Assembly: GCA_002293155.1 (NCBI GenBank)
Contig: DBCQ01000002.1
Span: 1 to 17,512, forward strand
DNA: 17,512 nucleotides
Source of the DNA: Burkholderiales bacterium UBA954
GTDB taxonomy: Bacteria > Pseudomonadota > Gammaproteobacteria > Burkholderiales > Burkholderiaceae_A
Direction: 5' to 3'
Shown: in pieces, positions 1 to 7,129 of the stretch
How the letters are laid out: each line of letters starts with the position of its first letter
How positions within the stretch are numbered: position 1 is the stretch's first letter
Notes under the pieces: generated by a model
Databases searched by the model: none
Seen by the model: only the letters and a program-made list of their open reading frames with translations
Told to the model about the DNA's origin: nothing
Made by a program: the position numbers and the translations under genes

Positions 1-3
1 GCG

Positions 4-420
4 CTACTTGCTCTTGCCCGGGCGTCCGCTCTTGAGTTTTTCTAGACCGCCAAGATGGCGCTTTAAGACAGTTAAACTAGTCTTGCCAATTAAAAGTAAC
101 CCAACTCTAAGAAGCTCCGTTTTCTTGACTTCTACGCCACTCTTCGTAAGTAACTTCTTGGTGTTGACGAGAATCTGATACTCCGCTTCCGGAATTGTAA
201 AACTATCCCGCACAAGCTTTTGTTTCGCTGGCTTTGCAGCAGTGACCTGGCTGACCTTCCGTAAAAGCTTCGGTTTAACGGCCTTACTGACTTGCTTCGT
301 GTTGGGCTGTTTTTTTGGCAACTGCTTCCTGGCGGGCCGCTTCTTCGCAGACGGCTGCTTTGCTTTAGGAACTGCCAGTGCCGAAGCGGGATTGGTTTCT
401 ACGGGAACTGCAGTGTTCAT
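4..420 (-). CDS. Lysine-rich protein with ribbon-helix-helix-like C-terminal domain
   Basis: A 138-residue protein in two parts. Residues ~1-70 are low complexity, rich in Lys, Ala, Pro and Gln, like a histone H1 tail. The C-terminal ~65 residues are better ordered: a short strand (RDSFTIPEAE), a helix, then KKTELLRVGLLLIG, an arrangement resembling ribbon-helix-helix DNA-binding proteins. I infer a DNA-binding or nucleoid-associated role; the exact family is not recognised. The start at 420 is chosen because AGGAGG (425-430) lies 4 nt upstream; a longer reading frame from 447 has no such site. A perfect palindrome (450-469) sits about 30 bp upstream and may be an autoregulatory operator. The stop codon lies at the window edge (4-6), so the gene is complete. 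It follows the secreted phosphatase gene on the same strand. Confidence 0.75.
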   Translation of the reverse strand: MNTAVPVETNPASALAVPKAKQPSAKKRPARKQLPKKQPNTKQVSKAVKPKLLRKVSQVTAAKPAKQKLVRDSFTIPEAEYQILVNTKKLLTKSGVEVKKTELLRVGLLLIGKTSLTVLKRHLGGLEKLKSGRPGKSK

Positions 421-449
421 AGGGCCTCCTAATCGGGTTTTTGTCATTC

Positions 450-469
450 TAAACGATATAAATCGTTTA
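450..469. repeat. 8-bp inverted repeat, candidate operator
   Basis: TAAACGAT (450-457) and ATCGTTTA (462-469) are perfect reverse complements around a 4-nt ATAA centre. The repeat lies about 30 bp upstream of the start of the lysine-rich gene, in AT-rich DNA where a -10 element would be expected. Ribbon-helix-helix proteins typically bind such short palindromes in front of their own genes, so autoregulation is plausible but inferred. There is no T-run to suggest a terminator in either direction. Confidence 0.5.
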
Positions 470-495
470 TATTTTTGCAGTGCATAAAAAGCATG

Positions 496-1455
496 CTATT
501 GGCCTTTTTGGTGAGTTATAGGAGAGATCATCGACAAAGAAAATGGCGATGTACTCCGAGCATCAATTGTGACTTGTACTGCCCTCACGTCCTGATTCCC
601 AGGCACAACCAGCTGGTAGAGGTTTGATACCGATTCTCCCTGAATTGTAAACGGCTGCCCAAACTTAAATTCATGACTATCACCACTAATAAGGAGCACA
701 GGGCGCCCGAATTTTCGACTTCGAGGAATAATGGTGTCGCCTACGCTCGCCTTAAAACCCGAATGGCTTGGAAACTGACTAAACCGTGACGCACTTTCTA
801 GAACATCTGCCTGAAAGGCGATAACTATAGCCTCTAAATTCTTACGTTCTGCTAAATCAAAAGCAGCATTAATCCACCCAATATTTGCTCGATCACGATC
901 AAAGAACTCAGCCACAGCCTTCGGGTCACGGCTCTCAAAATTATTGTTGCTGCCGACAATGTGAACAGTTAAAAAGAGGATGGAGTTTTTCTGCCATCTC
1001 CGATTTTCAACAAATTGAGAAAACTCAGGTTGCTCTTGGGGTTGTGTCGCTACCTGCATAGAACGCTTGCCCATAGAGCTTAACGAGGAGAAGAACACCG
1101 ATCGAAGCCGAGCGAGACGTTCCAGCGGATCATAGCCGCCGTTACTCTTTCGGTGACAGTCCGTCCACTCATTATCCCCCGGGGTGTAGATCACGGGCCT
1201 CTCATAGAGATTAAAGTGTTCGCGCTGACGCAGAAGTTCCTCGTCAGAGCAGACCGAGGAACCTGACTTTATATCACCCACATGGATTGAGAATTCATGG
1301 CGTGATTGGTTAATCGTGGCGATTAACTGACGATAACGAAAGCCAGCTGAGTCATCCTTGCCATATGGTAAATCACCCAGCGCAATAAACGTTACTTCCG
1401 ATGCTGATAGAGCTACACACCAGCCGAGTAAGAGCGGCAGAAGCCATAACTTCAT
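496..1455 (-). CDS. Secreted calcineurin-like metallophosphatase
   Basis: A 319-residue protein that probably releases phosphate outside the cytoplasm. It starts with a signal peptide (MKLWLL..., hydrophobic to residue ~17, likely cleavage near ALSA-SE). Metallophosphoesterase-like motifs follow in order: GDLPYG (27-32), HVGDIKSG (58-65), TPGDNEW (91-97) and a late GDSHEF. Motif I has Pro where the usual D-x-H histidine would be, and motif III reads GDNE rather than GNHE, so this is a divergent subfamily with unknown substrate. The reading frame is open back to 1524, but 1455 is preferred: a signal peptide begins there and a weak Shine-Dalgarno (AAGGC) precedes it. A Pho-box-like array at 1568-1596 on the same strand suggests induction by phosphate starvation. 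It is divergent from the phosphonate operon. Confidence 0.75.
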   Translation of the reverse strand: MKLWLLPLLLGWCVALSASEVTFIALGDLPYGKDDSAGFRYRQLIATINQSRHEFSIHVGDIKSGSSVCSDEELLRQREHFNLYERPVIYTPGDNEWTDCHRKSNGGYDPLERLARLRSVFFSSLSSMGKRSMQVATQPQEQPEFSQFVENRRWQKNSILFLTVHIVGSNNNFESRDPKAVAEFFDRDRANIGWINAAFDLAERKNLEAIVIAFQADVLESASRFSQFPSHSGFKASVGDTIIPRSRKFGRPVLLISGDSHEFKFGQPFTIQGESVSNLYQLVVPGNQDVRAVQVTIDARSTSPFSLSMISPITHQKGQ

Positions 1456-1567
1456 GGCTGCCTTAGGCGGCAGATGGTCTGCTAAGAAAAATATCCAAAG
1501 CCTCATATCCATTCGATAGCCCACAGTGTTGAAAGATTATTGCTATCAGGAAGAGTGGTGCCAAAAG

Positions 1568-1596
1568 ATTACAATTTTTTGACAACTGAATGGCAC
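1568..1596 (-). promoter_or_regulatory. Pho-box-like array upstream of secreted phosphatase
   Basis: Reading the minus strand, three 7-mers start exactly 11 nt apart: GTGCCAT (1596-1590), TTGTCAA (1585-1579) and TTGTAAT (1574-1568), with an AAAA linker between the last two. The last two form an 18-bp site close to the PhoB consensus (CTGTCAT, 4 nt, CTGTCAT). It faces the metallophosphatase gene. I see no convincing -10 at the expected distance. Confidence 0.6.
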
Positions 1597-1650
1597 TGCA
1601 CACTCTTCGCGACACAATCTAGGCGATGTGCAGGTACTCGACTGAAATAT

Positions 1651-1682
1651 TTGTAATAAATGCGTCATGGAATCTTCATAGT
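1651..1682 (+). promoter_or_regulatory. Pho-box-like promoter of the phosphonate operon
   Basis: TTGTAAT (1651-1657), linker AAAT and GCGTCAT (1662-1668) form an 18-bp Pho-box-like element in the orientation of the phosphonate operon. A -10-like CATAGT lies at 1677-1682, 8 nt after the box, the position expected for a PhoB-activated sigma70 promoter. Transcription would start near 1690, giving a leader of about 10-15 nt. That may explain the absence of a clear Shine-Dalgarno before the first gene. Confidence 0.6.
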
Positions 1683-1702
1683 GTAAGCGTCTAATTGTCT
1701 GG

Positions 1703-2257
1703 ATGAGACATTTCGAGTCAAAGGTATTCGACCTTTATCAGAATCGCGGTTCACTTCAATATCAGGGCGAGGCTCTTGACCAGCTAAGCCATGGCTGGTT
1801 GTGCGCTAAGAACGCTCGTATAAGCTCCGCATCCTCCGCACTCTGTTTGGCAGCTTTTCTTCATGATATCGGCCACCTCTTTAGTGAGCATGAAACCCCC
1901 ACTCTCGAGGCAATCAATGACCGTCACGAAATGCGAGGGGCAGATTATCTCAAAGTAGGGTTTGCGGATTCAGTGACTGAGCCGATTCGATTGCATGTAC
2001 AGGCCAAGCGGTACCTGGTCGCATCAACCCCAGGTTACCTTGAATTGCTCTCGGAAGACAGCGTTCGGAGCCTTGCGCTCCAGGGCGGCCCGATGCCCCT
2101 GCACGAGCGCCGGCATTTTGAGACTCATCCGTACAGCAAGGACGCGATTCGATTGCGGCTATGGGACGAGCAAAGCAAGCAGCGGCACTTGGTGCCCATA
2201 TCAAAAAAGGAAATGCTCTCTGATTTGCGTCTATTAATTTCTGAGGTGTGCAATTGA
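1703..2257 (+). CDS. phnZ: PhnZ-like HD-domain mixed-valent diiron oxygenase
   Basis: A 184-residue HD-domain protein of the kind found in phosphonate degradation operons (TIGR03276-like). PhnZ cleaves the C-P bond of 1-hydroxy-2-aminoethylphosphonate oxidatively, giving glycine and phosphate, using a diiron centre. The residues recalled for PhnZ are present with matching spacing: Tyr20 and Glu23 (substrate loop), His30, the HDIGH core (His54, Asp55, His58), His75, His98, Lys102 and Asp155 in RLWDEQSK. This makes an active oxygenase more likely than a simple phosphohydrolase. Its usual partner PhnY, a 2-oxoglutarate hydroxylase, is not in the window, so the substrate is uncertain. It is the first gene of the operon, behind a Pho-box-like promoter, and overlaps phnC by 1 nt. 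The start ATG has no obvious Shine-Dalgarno. Confidence 0.85.
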   Translation: MRHFESKVFDLYQNRGSLQYQGEALDQLSHGWLCAKNARISSASSALCLAAFLHDIGHLFSEHETPTLEAINDRHEMRGADYLKVGFADSVTEPIRLHVQAKRYLVASTPGYLELLSEDSVRSLALQGGPMPLHERRHFETHPYSKDAIRLRLWDEQSKQRHLVPISKKEMLSDLRLLISEVCN

Positions 2258-3120
2258 TGACCTACCCATCGATCGGTCTGCATCGTGTCTCAAAAACCTT
2301 TTTCCGTCCGAACTCGCCAACCACCCAGGCCTCCGGCTGCCAGGCATTGCGTTCCGTCTCTTTTCAGATTCTGCCGGGAGAGCGTGTGGCGCTACTTGGC
2401 GCATCTGGGTCAGGAAAATCTACCCTTATTAGGCTTCTCTGCGGTCTCGAAGCGCCCGATACAAACCAAGGCGAGATTTTAATTGAAGGCGTTCCCCTTT
2501 TTAGGGCTGGATGCCGGGCTAGCCGCAGCGCATTCGGGCATGCCCGAGCCGCTACAGGAGTCATATTCCAACAATTTAATCTCGTAGGGCAGCTCTCGGT
2601 GCTGGAAAATGTACTCGTTGGTCAATGCGCATCACTCCCTATCTGGCGCGCTATCGGTCGTAATTTCTCCAGAGATGCTCGCGCGATTGCTTTAGATTGC
2701 CTCGAGAAGGTGGGCTTGGCAGACAAAGCGGATCAACGTGCATCCACCCTATCTGGGGGCCAGCAGCAGCGCGTGGCAGTCGCCAGGGCGCTGGCAAAAG
2801 GCTCGAGAATCATACTGGCTGACGAGCCAGTAGCCTCTCTTGATCCTGCATCTTCCCGGCGTGTAATGAAGATTCTGTGCGATCTTGCAGCCCAATTTGG
2901 AATCACTCTGTTAGTGAGCCTGCATCAGACGGAGGTCGCGAAGCAATTCTGTTCACGTGTCATTGCTCTGCGCCAGGGAGAATTAGTTCTCGACTCTCTA
3001 ACCACTGAACTCTCAGAGACCGTGCTACGCAATCTCTACGGAGTCAATGCAGAGGAGCTATTGACCACTTCTTCGGGCGGTTTTGATGTTGTTGATTCAG
3101 AAGTTCTAAGTGTTGCTTAA
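2257..3120 (+). CDS. phnC: Phosphonate ABC transporter ATP-binding protein PhnC
   Basis: A 287-residue ATPase that powers phosphonate import with PhnD and PhnE. Visible motifs are Walker A (GASGSGKST, 48-56), the Q-loop (FQQFNLV), the ABC signature LSGGQQQRVAVARAL, Walker B (IILADEP) with D-loop SLDP, and the H-loop (SLHQ). The insertion between Walker A and the Q-loop (GCRASRS...) and the VLENVLVG segment are typical of PhnC. The start is set at the ATG whose first base is the last base of the phnZ stop codon (TGATG), a translational-coupling overlap; TGAGG at 2242-2246 may serve as Shine-Dalgarno. An upstream GTG at 2248 is in frame but less likely. The assignment to PhnC rests on family motifs plus the adjacent phnD and phnE. 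Confidence 0.93.
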   Translation: MTYPSIGLHRVSKTFFRPNSPTTQASGCQALRSVSFQILPGERVALLGASGSGKSTLIRLLCGLEAPDTNQGEILIEGVPLFRAGCRASRSAFGHARAATGVIFQQFNLVGQLSVLENVLVGQCASLPIWRAIGRNFSRDARAIALDCLEKVGLADKADQRASTLSGGQQQRVAVARALAKGSRIILADEPVASLDPASSRRVMKILCDLAAQFGITLLVSLHQTEVAKQFCSRVIALRQGELVLDSLTTELSETVLRNLYGVNAEELLTTSSGGFDVVDSEVLSVA

Positions 3121-3144
3121 CTGTAAATTTAAAGGAGAGTTTTG

Positions 3145-4098
3145 ATGACTAAAAATCTTGTGCGTTTTTTTGCGACGATGCTACTTCTCGTAACAGCCCC
3201 CTTTGCTATTGCAAAAGAGATTTCATTTGGAATTATCTCAACCGACTCAGCGGCGGCGCAGCGCGACCGCTGGGAGCCATTCTTTCGTGATATGGAAAAA
3301 AAGACCGGTCTTACTGTGAAATCTTTTTATGCATCAGATTACGCCGGCGTAATCGAGGCTATGCGTTTTAATAAGGTGCAAGTAGCCTGGTACGGTAATA
3401 AAGCAGCTATGGAGGCCGTAGATCGAGCAAACGGGGAAATCTTTGCGCAGCTCATGTATGCAGACGGAACCTATGGATATCATGCCTTGCTAATTACCCA
3501 CAAGGATTCGCCATACAAATCCTTAGATGATGTGTTTGCTAATGGTAAGAACATCAATTTCGGGATCGGAGATCCAAATTCTACCTCGGGGTTTTTGGTG
3601 CCAACCTATTATGTATTCTCCCAACGTAAGGTCGATCCACGTGAGGTCTTTAAAACCGTGCGAAATGGTAGCCATGGTGCCAACATACAGGCCGTGCTCG
3701 CTAAGCAGCTTGATGTTGCCACCAATAACACGGAAGACTACGGCCGCCTTGAGGCAACAAAGCCGGATCAAGCCAGTCAGATTCGAGTGATTTGGAAGAG
3801 CCCACTTATCCCGAGTGACCCCTTCGTTTGGAGAAAGGACCTCGATTCCGCCTCCAAAGAGAAAATCAGAAATTTTGTTCTGAACTATGCCAAGACAGAT
3901 CCCGCTGAAAAGCTGATTCTGAAGAATATATACAACTATGGTGGATTCAGAGCCTCTACTAATGCTCAGCTTAATCCAATTCGGCAGCTCGAGCTATTCA
4001 AAGATAGGCGCAAGATCGAGTCTGATTCGGCGATGTCTGTCGCAGAGAAAACCGTCAAACTCGCAGAGATTGATAAAGCTTTAGCTGCTATTAAGTAG
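3145..4098 (+). CDS. phnD: Phosphonate-binding periplasmic protein PhnD
   Basis: A 317-residue substrate-binding protein of the phosphonate importer. A signal peptide (residues ~1-23, ending AIA before KEISFG) directs it to the periplasm. It carries the phosphonate-pocket motif DPNSTSG, then [21 protein letters not shown], and later [13 protein letters not shown]. In E. coli PhnD the equivalent Ser/Thr and His hold the phosphonate group, while the Glu of NNTE and the Asp of PxDP hold the amine of 2-aminoethylphosphonate. Both acidic residues are kept here, so an aminophosphonate ligand is likely (inference). The start is the ATG at 3145, with AAAGGAG (3131-3137) 7 nt upstream, the best ribosome binding site in the operon, as expected for a binding protein needed in excess. 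A TTG just before it is ignored. Confidence 0.93.
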   Translation: MTKNLVRFFATMLLLVTAPFAIAKEISFGIISTDSAAAQRDRWEPFFRDMEKKTGLTVKSFYASDYAGVIEAMRFNKVQVAWYGNKAAMEAVDRANGEIFAQLMYADGTYGYHALLITHKDSPYKSLDDVFANGKNINFGIGDPNSTSGFLVPTYYVFSQRKVDPREVFKTVRNGSHGANIQAVLAKQLDVATNNTEDYGRLEATKPDQASQIRVIWKSPLIPSDPFVWRKDLDSASKEKIRNFVLNYAKTDPAEKLILKNIYNYGGFRASTNAQLNPIRQLELFKDRRKIESDSAMSVAEKTVKLAEIDKALAAIK

Positions 4099-4099
4099 T

Positions 4100-4912
4100 G
4101 TGAAACTAACACCCACAGCAAATTCCCTGGCGCTCGTGGAGACACGAGCCCAGGCGCAACGAAAGGGACTCTTCTATTATCTAAACTGGAGTGTCATTTT
4201 GTTGGTCTTGGCCTGGGCATGGCACGGAGCAGAGGTCCGTCCTTTAGATCTCATACGATATTCCGACAATATGGTCACGCTTGGGAGAGACTTTTTTCCC
4301 CCAGATTTTCGGGACTACCGTCTCTACGTTACGGAGATGATCGTAACTATCCAGATCGCGATATGGGGTACGGTCCTTGCTGTGCTCGCGGCAGTTCCTT
4401 TCGGATTGCTGAGTTCGGCCAATTTGGTTCCCGGATGGGTCTATCAGCCTATACGACGTCTCATGGACGCCCTACGTGCCGTCAATGAAATGGTCTTTGC
4501 CCTGATCTTCATTGTCGCTGTCGGACTCGGGCCTTTTGCTGGAGTAATGGCTTTATTTGTACACACCACAGGGACACTCGCGAAGCTGTTTTCGGAAGCA
4601 GTTGAGGCTGTTGATCCTCGGCCTATTGAAGGAATTCGCGTGTGCGGCGGGGGAAGACTCACCGAAGTAATCTTTGGAGTCATCCCGCAGGTACTTCCTT
4701 TGTGGATCTCGTTCTGCCTGTATCGATTTGAATCTAATGTCCGCTCGGCCTCAGTTGTGGGGATGGTGGGCGCTGGAGGAATTGGGACGATTCTGTATGA
4801 GGTGATCCGGTCGTTCGAGTACGCACAGACATGCGCTGTGCTTATTATTCTAATTGTCTCGGTAAGTGTAATCGACCTCACCTCAGCCTATCTTAGAAAA
4901 TTGGTTACATGA
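4100..4912 (+). CDS. phnE: Phosphonate ABC transporter permease PhnE
   Basis: A 270-residue inner-membrane permease of the phosphonate importer. Several hydrophobic segments are visible (for example near residues 30-45, 85-105 and 130-155, and a C-terminal one near 240-262). The cytoplasmic EAA-type loop that contacts the ATPase is seen in [20 protein letters not shown], followed by [35 protein letters not shown], a segment typical of PhnE. It starts at a GTG one nucleotide after the phnD stop codon, without an obvious Shine-Dalgarno, so translation is probably coupled to phnD. There is one permease gene only; some phn operons carry two, but a homodimer of one PhnE is common. Confidence 0.92.
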   Translation: MKLTPTANSLALVETRAQAQRKGLFYYLNWSVILLVLAWAWHGAEVRPLDLIRYSDNMVTLGRDFFPPDFRDYRLYVTEMIVTIQIAIWGTVLAVLAAVPFGLLSSANLVPGWVYQPIRRLMDALRAVNEMVFALIFIVAVGLGPFAGVMALFVHTTGTLAKLFSEAVEAVDPRPIEGIRVCGGGRLTEVIFGVIPQVLPLWISFCLYRFESNVRSASVVGMVGAGGIGTILYEVIRSFEYAQTCAVLIILIVSVSVIDLTSAYLRKLVT

Positions 4913-4934
4913 GAAATTGGTTTGGGCAGTAAAT

Positions 4935-5987
4935 ATGCAGATAATTATTGATAGTGGCGCGATTAGCGAGATAAAAGACCTCTACCTGGATCGCCGGGCC
5001 TTAGTCCTGATTTACAGTCTGGATAATCAGCCGCTACTTGAAAAAGTCTCGGGATTACTTGGGGCAAGACTGCTCAGATTTGTGGCCATCAATGAGTCGC
5101 TGCCCTCTATTGAGTATGTCTCGGCGATGAGAAATCAAATCTGGAAAAGCCTCAATCCCGATAAAACTTTTATCCTCGCTATTGGGGGGGGAACTGTTTT
5201 AGATACTGCAAAAGTTGTCCGATTCTCTCCTCCGATTGGGATAGAGTTAGATGAAGAGCTTGACGAACCAGTTAAAAGTGGTCGAAATCCAATTCCTCTT
5301 GTACTCTGTCCTACAACGTCGGGGACTGGGAGCGAGGTAAGCAATACAGCGACACTCTGGAATTTTTCGGGGGGGTCAAAGCACTCCTTTTTCGGGCCCG
5401 ATGTAGTTGGCGATATTGCGCTAATCGATCCTGAATTGACGATGACTCTCGGGCCAATCGAGACTCGCAATGCCGCAATCGATGCACTCTCCCATGCGCT
5501 GGAGTCAATTTGGAATAAGAACCGTAATGACGAAACCTTAAGGCTCGCCATTGAGGCGGCTCGCTTGATTATTAATGCACTGCCGATTGTGCTAACTGAT
5601 CTAAAGAGCCTCAAGGGCCGCGAAAAACTGAGTATAGGGTCGCTGCGGGCGGGTCAGGCGATGTCAGTAACACAGACTTCTCTCGCACATGCGCTGTCCT
5701 ATGAAGATACGCTCAGTCTGCGACTCCCCCATGGCGAGGCAGTGGGGCGTTGGCTTCCCGTGGTCTACCACAACGCGCTCTCTTCGGACAGGACAGCCGC
5801 ACGCGCCCTATCGAAGGCCTTAGGGTCTTCGATTACTTCTGCTAAGGAGTTGGCATTGTGGCTGGAGAGCATGGGACTCAGAACCGTAAACCCTTATCAG
5901 TCGGATCCGACAATTCAAAATCGAATAACTCAAGCGTTATCAAGCACTCGAGGTCAGACCTTCAGCGGAGAGTTGCACTTTGGCTAA
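4935..5987 (+). CDS. Phosphonate-associated iron-containing alcohol dehydrogenase
   Basis: A 350-residue group III (iron-dependent) alcohol dehydrogenase, most like the subgroup found in phosphonate operons (TIGR03405-like). The nucleotide-binding motif is GGGTVLDTAK (84-93), followed by PTTSGTGSE (126-134). The metal ligands are Asp183 and His187 in IDALSHALE, His252, and His266 in LPHGEA, so it looks catalytically intact. In this operon the likely reaction is interconversion of 2-hydroxyethylphosphonate and phosphonoacetaldehyde, the PhnX substrate. That is inferred from context and from PhpC-type enzymes of biosynthesis, which run the reverse reaction. The ATG at 4935 is chosen; an in-frame TTG at 4917 is possible and neither has a strong Shine-Dalgarno. 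The gene contains two poly-G tracts, of 8 and 7 G. It overlaps the next gene by 8 nt. Confidence 0.85.
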   Translation: MQIIIDSGAISEIKDLYLDRRALVLIYSLDNQPLLEKVSGLLGARLLRFVAINESLPSIEYVSAMRNQIWKSLNPDKTFILAIGGGTVLDTAKVVRFSPPIGIELDEELDEPVKSGRNPIPLVLCPTTSGTGSEVSNTATLWNFSGGSKHSFFGPDVVGDIALIDPELTMTLGPIETRNAAIDALSHALESIWNKNRNDETLRLAIEAARLIINALPIVLTDLKSLKGREKLSIGSLRAGQAMSVTQTSLAHALSYEDTLSLRLPHGEAVGRWLPVVYHNALSSDRTAARALSKALGSSITSAKELALWLESMGLRTVNPYQSDPTIQNRITQALSSTRGQTFSGELHFG

Positions 5988-7125
5988 CAGCATTCCTTAT
6001 GACATCGTTATTGCAGGCGCTGGCATTGTTGGCTTAGCACACGCCTACGAGGCAGCCCGAAGAGGCCTATCGGTAGCCGTCGTCGAGAAAGACTCACGGT
6101 GTGTTGGGGCCTCGATTAGGAACTTTGGGTTTATCACCATATCGGGACAGGCGCAAGGCGACACATGGCGCAGAGCGCGCTACTCTCGAGACATATGGAA
6201 CTCGATTGCACCGGACGCCGGCATAGAGGTAGTACACAGGGGGTCATGGATAGCCTGTCAGCGCCCCGAGGCGATTGAAGTTGCAAGAGCCTTTTTGCAA
6301 AGCGAGATGGGTGTGGGTTGTAAGCTTTATCAGAAGCCAGATTTTCCTCAGCTTCTTGCAGAGCACCCAGACGCAAATAGTCTCCTGTTGGAGGACATAC
6401 TCGGAGTGCTACACAGCCCATTAGAACTTAGAGTGGAATCAAGAACCGCAATTGAAAAACTTGCACATTGGTTAGAAGAGAGATGGAATGTGCAGTTTTT
6501 TTGGAATACGGAAGTGCTTGGAATTCGGAAACCGGGGGTGCAAACTTCATCGGGGCCAATTCGTGCAGATCGCGTGCTTCTCTGCTGCGGTGGAAGTCTG
6601 AGTGGTATCGCAAAAACCGCGTTAGCTGACTATGATCTTAAGCTCTGTACCCTACAGATGTTAAGGGTTCGGCCAGCACCAGGGTTTCGTCTTCCAGGAT
6701 CAGTAATGACCGATAACAGCCTAGCAAGGTACTCAGGCTGGGCAGAACTGCCCGAGGCTGAGAAGCTCAAGGCCTGCATCAAGTCTGAGATGCCCGAGTA
6801 TCTTGAGGCAGGTATTCATCTTATTGCGGTTCAAAGCGCCGATGGAAGCCTCATCGTAGGCGATTCGCACGTCTACAGCGACTCGGAGACAGTATTTTCA
6901 AGCGCCGAGGTTGATCACTTAATACTTAACCTGGCGCGTAGTGTGCTCGACATTGGACAGGCAGAGATTGTCGAACGCTGGGCGGGAACCTACCCCGTAT
7001 GGCAGGGTGGGGACGCGTTGATTCATCGTCTTTCGCCCCGCGAATGCATAGCAGTTGTAACAAGTGGAACAGGTGCAAGCACCGCTTTTGGTCTTGCGAG
7101 AGACACTTTTGATATCTGGAGGTAA
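5980..7125 (+). CDS. FAD-dependent aminophosphonate oxidoreductase (TIGR03364-like)
   Basis: A 381-residue D-amino-acid-oxidase-fold flavoprotein. The N-terminal dinucleotide-binding fold reads VIAGAGIVG (10-18), with Glu36 ending the second strand (VVEKD) to bind ribose. The C-terminal part has WAGTYPVW and the FAD-binding SGTGASTAFGLA segment. This matches the family that recurs beside phosphonoacetaldehyde hydrolase. Characterised members oxidise N-methyl-2-aminoethylphosphonate, and some also 2-aminoethylphosphonate itself, to phosphonoacetaldehyde plus amine and H2O2. Here it lies directly before phnX and no phnW transaminase is in the window, so it may be the only supplier of phosphonoacetaldehyde from aminophosphonates (inference). 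It starts at TTG (5980), 8 nt inside the dehydrogenase gene, with CGGAG at 5966-5970 as Shine-Dalgarno. The cofactor family is clear; the exact substrate is not. Confidence 0.85.
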   Translation: MANSIPYDIVIAGAGIVGLAHAYEAARRGLSVAVVEKDSRCVGASIRNFGFITISGQAQGDTWRRARYSRDIWNSIAPDAGIEVVHRGSWIACQRPEAIEVARAFLQSEMGVGCKLYQKPDFPQLLAEHPDANSLLLEDILGVLHSPLELRVESRTAIEKLAHWLEERWNVQFFWNTEVLGIRKPGVQTSSGPIRADRVLLCCGGSLSGIAKTALADYDLKLCTLQMLRVRPAPGFRLPGSVMTDNSLARYSGWAELPEAEKLKACIKSEMPEYLEAGIHLIAVQSADGSLIVGDSHVYSDSETVFSSAEVDHLILNLARSVLDIGQAEIVERWAGTYPVWQGGDALIHRLSPRECIAVVTSGTGASTAFGLARDTFDIWR

Positions 7126-7129
7126 TAAA

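Noticed and set aside
242..487. An 81-codon plus-strand frame over the lysine-rich gene.
   Set aside because: Antisense to a gene with a strong AGGAGG site; the Phe/Leu/Cys-rich translation is what an antisense reading of a Lys-rich gene gives.
481..497. Possible hairpin TGCAT...ATGC after the secreted phosphatase gene.
   Set aside because: The stem is only 4-5 bp, overlaps the stop codon and lacks a following T-run on the minus strand.
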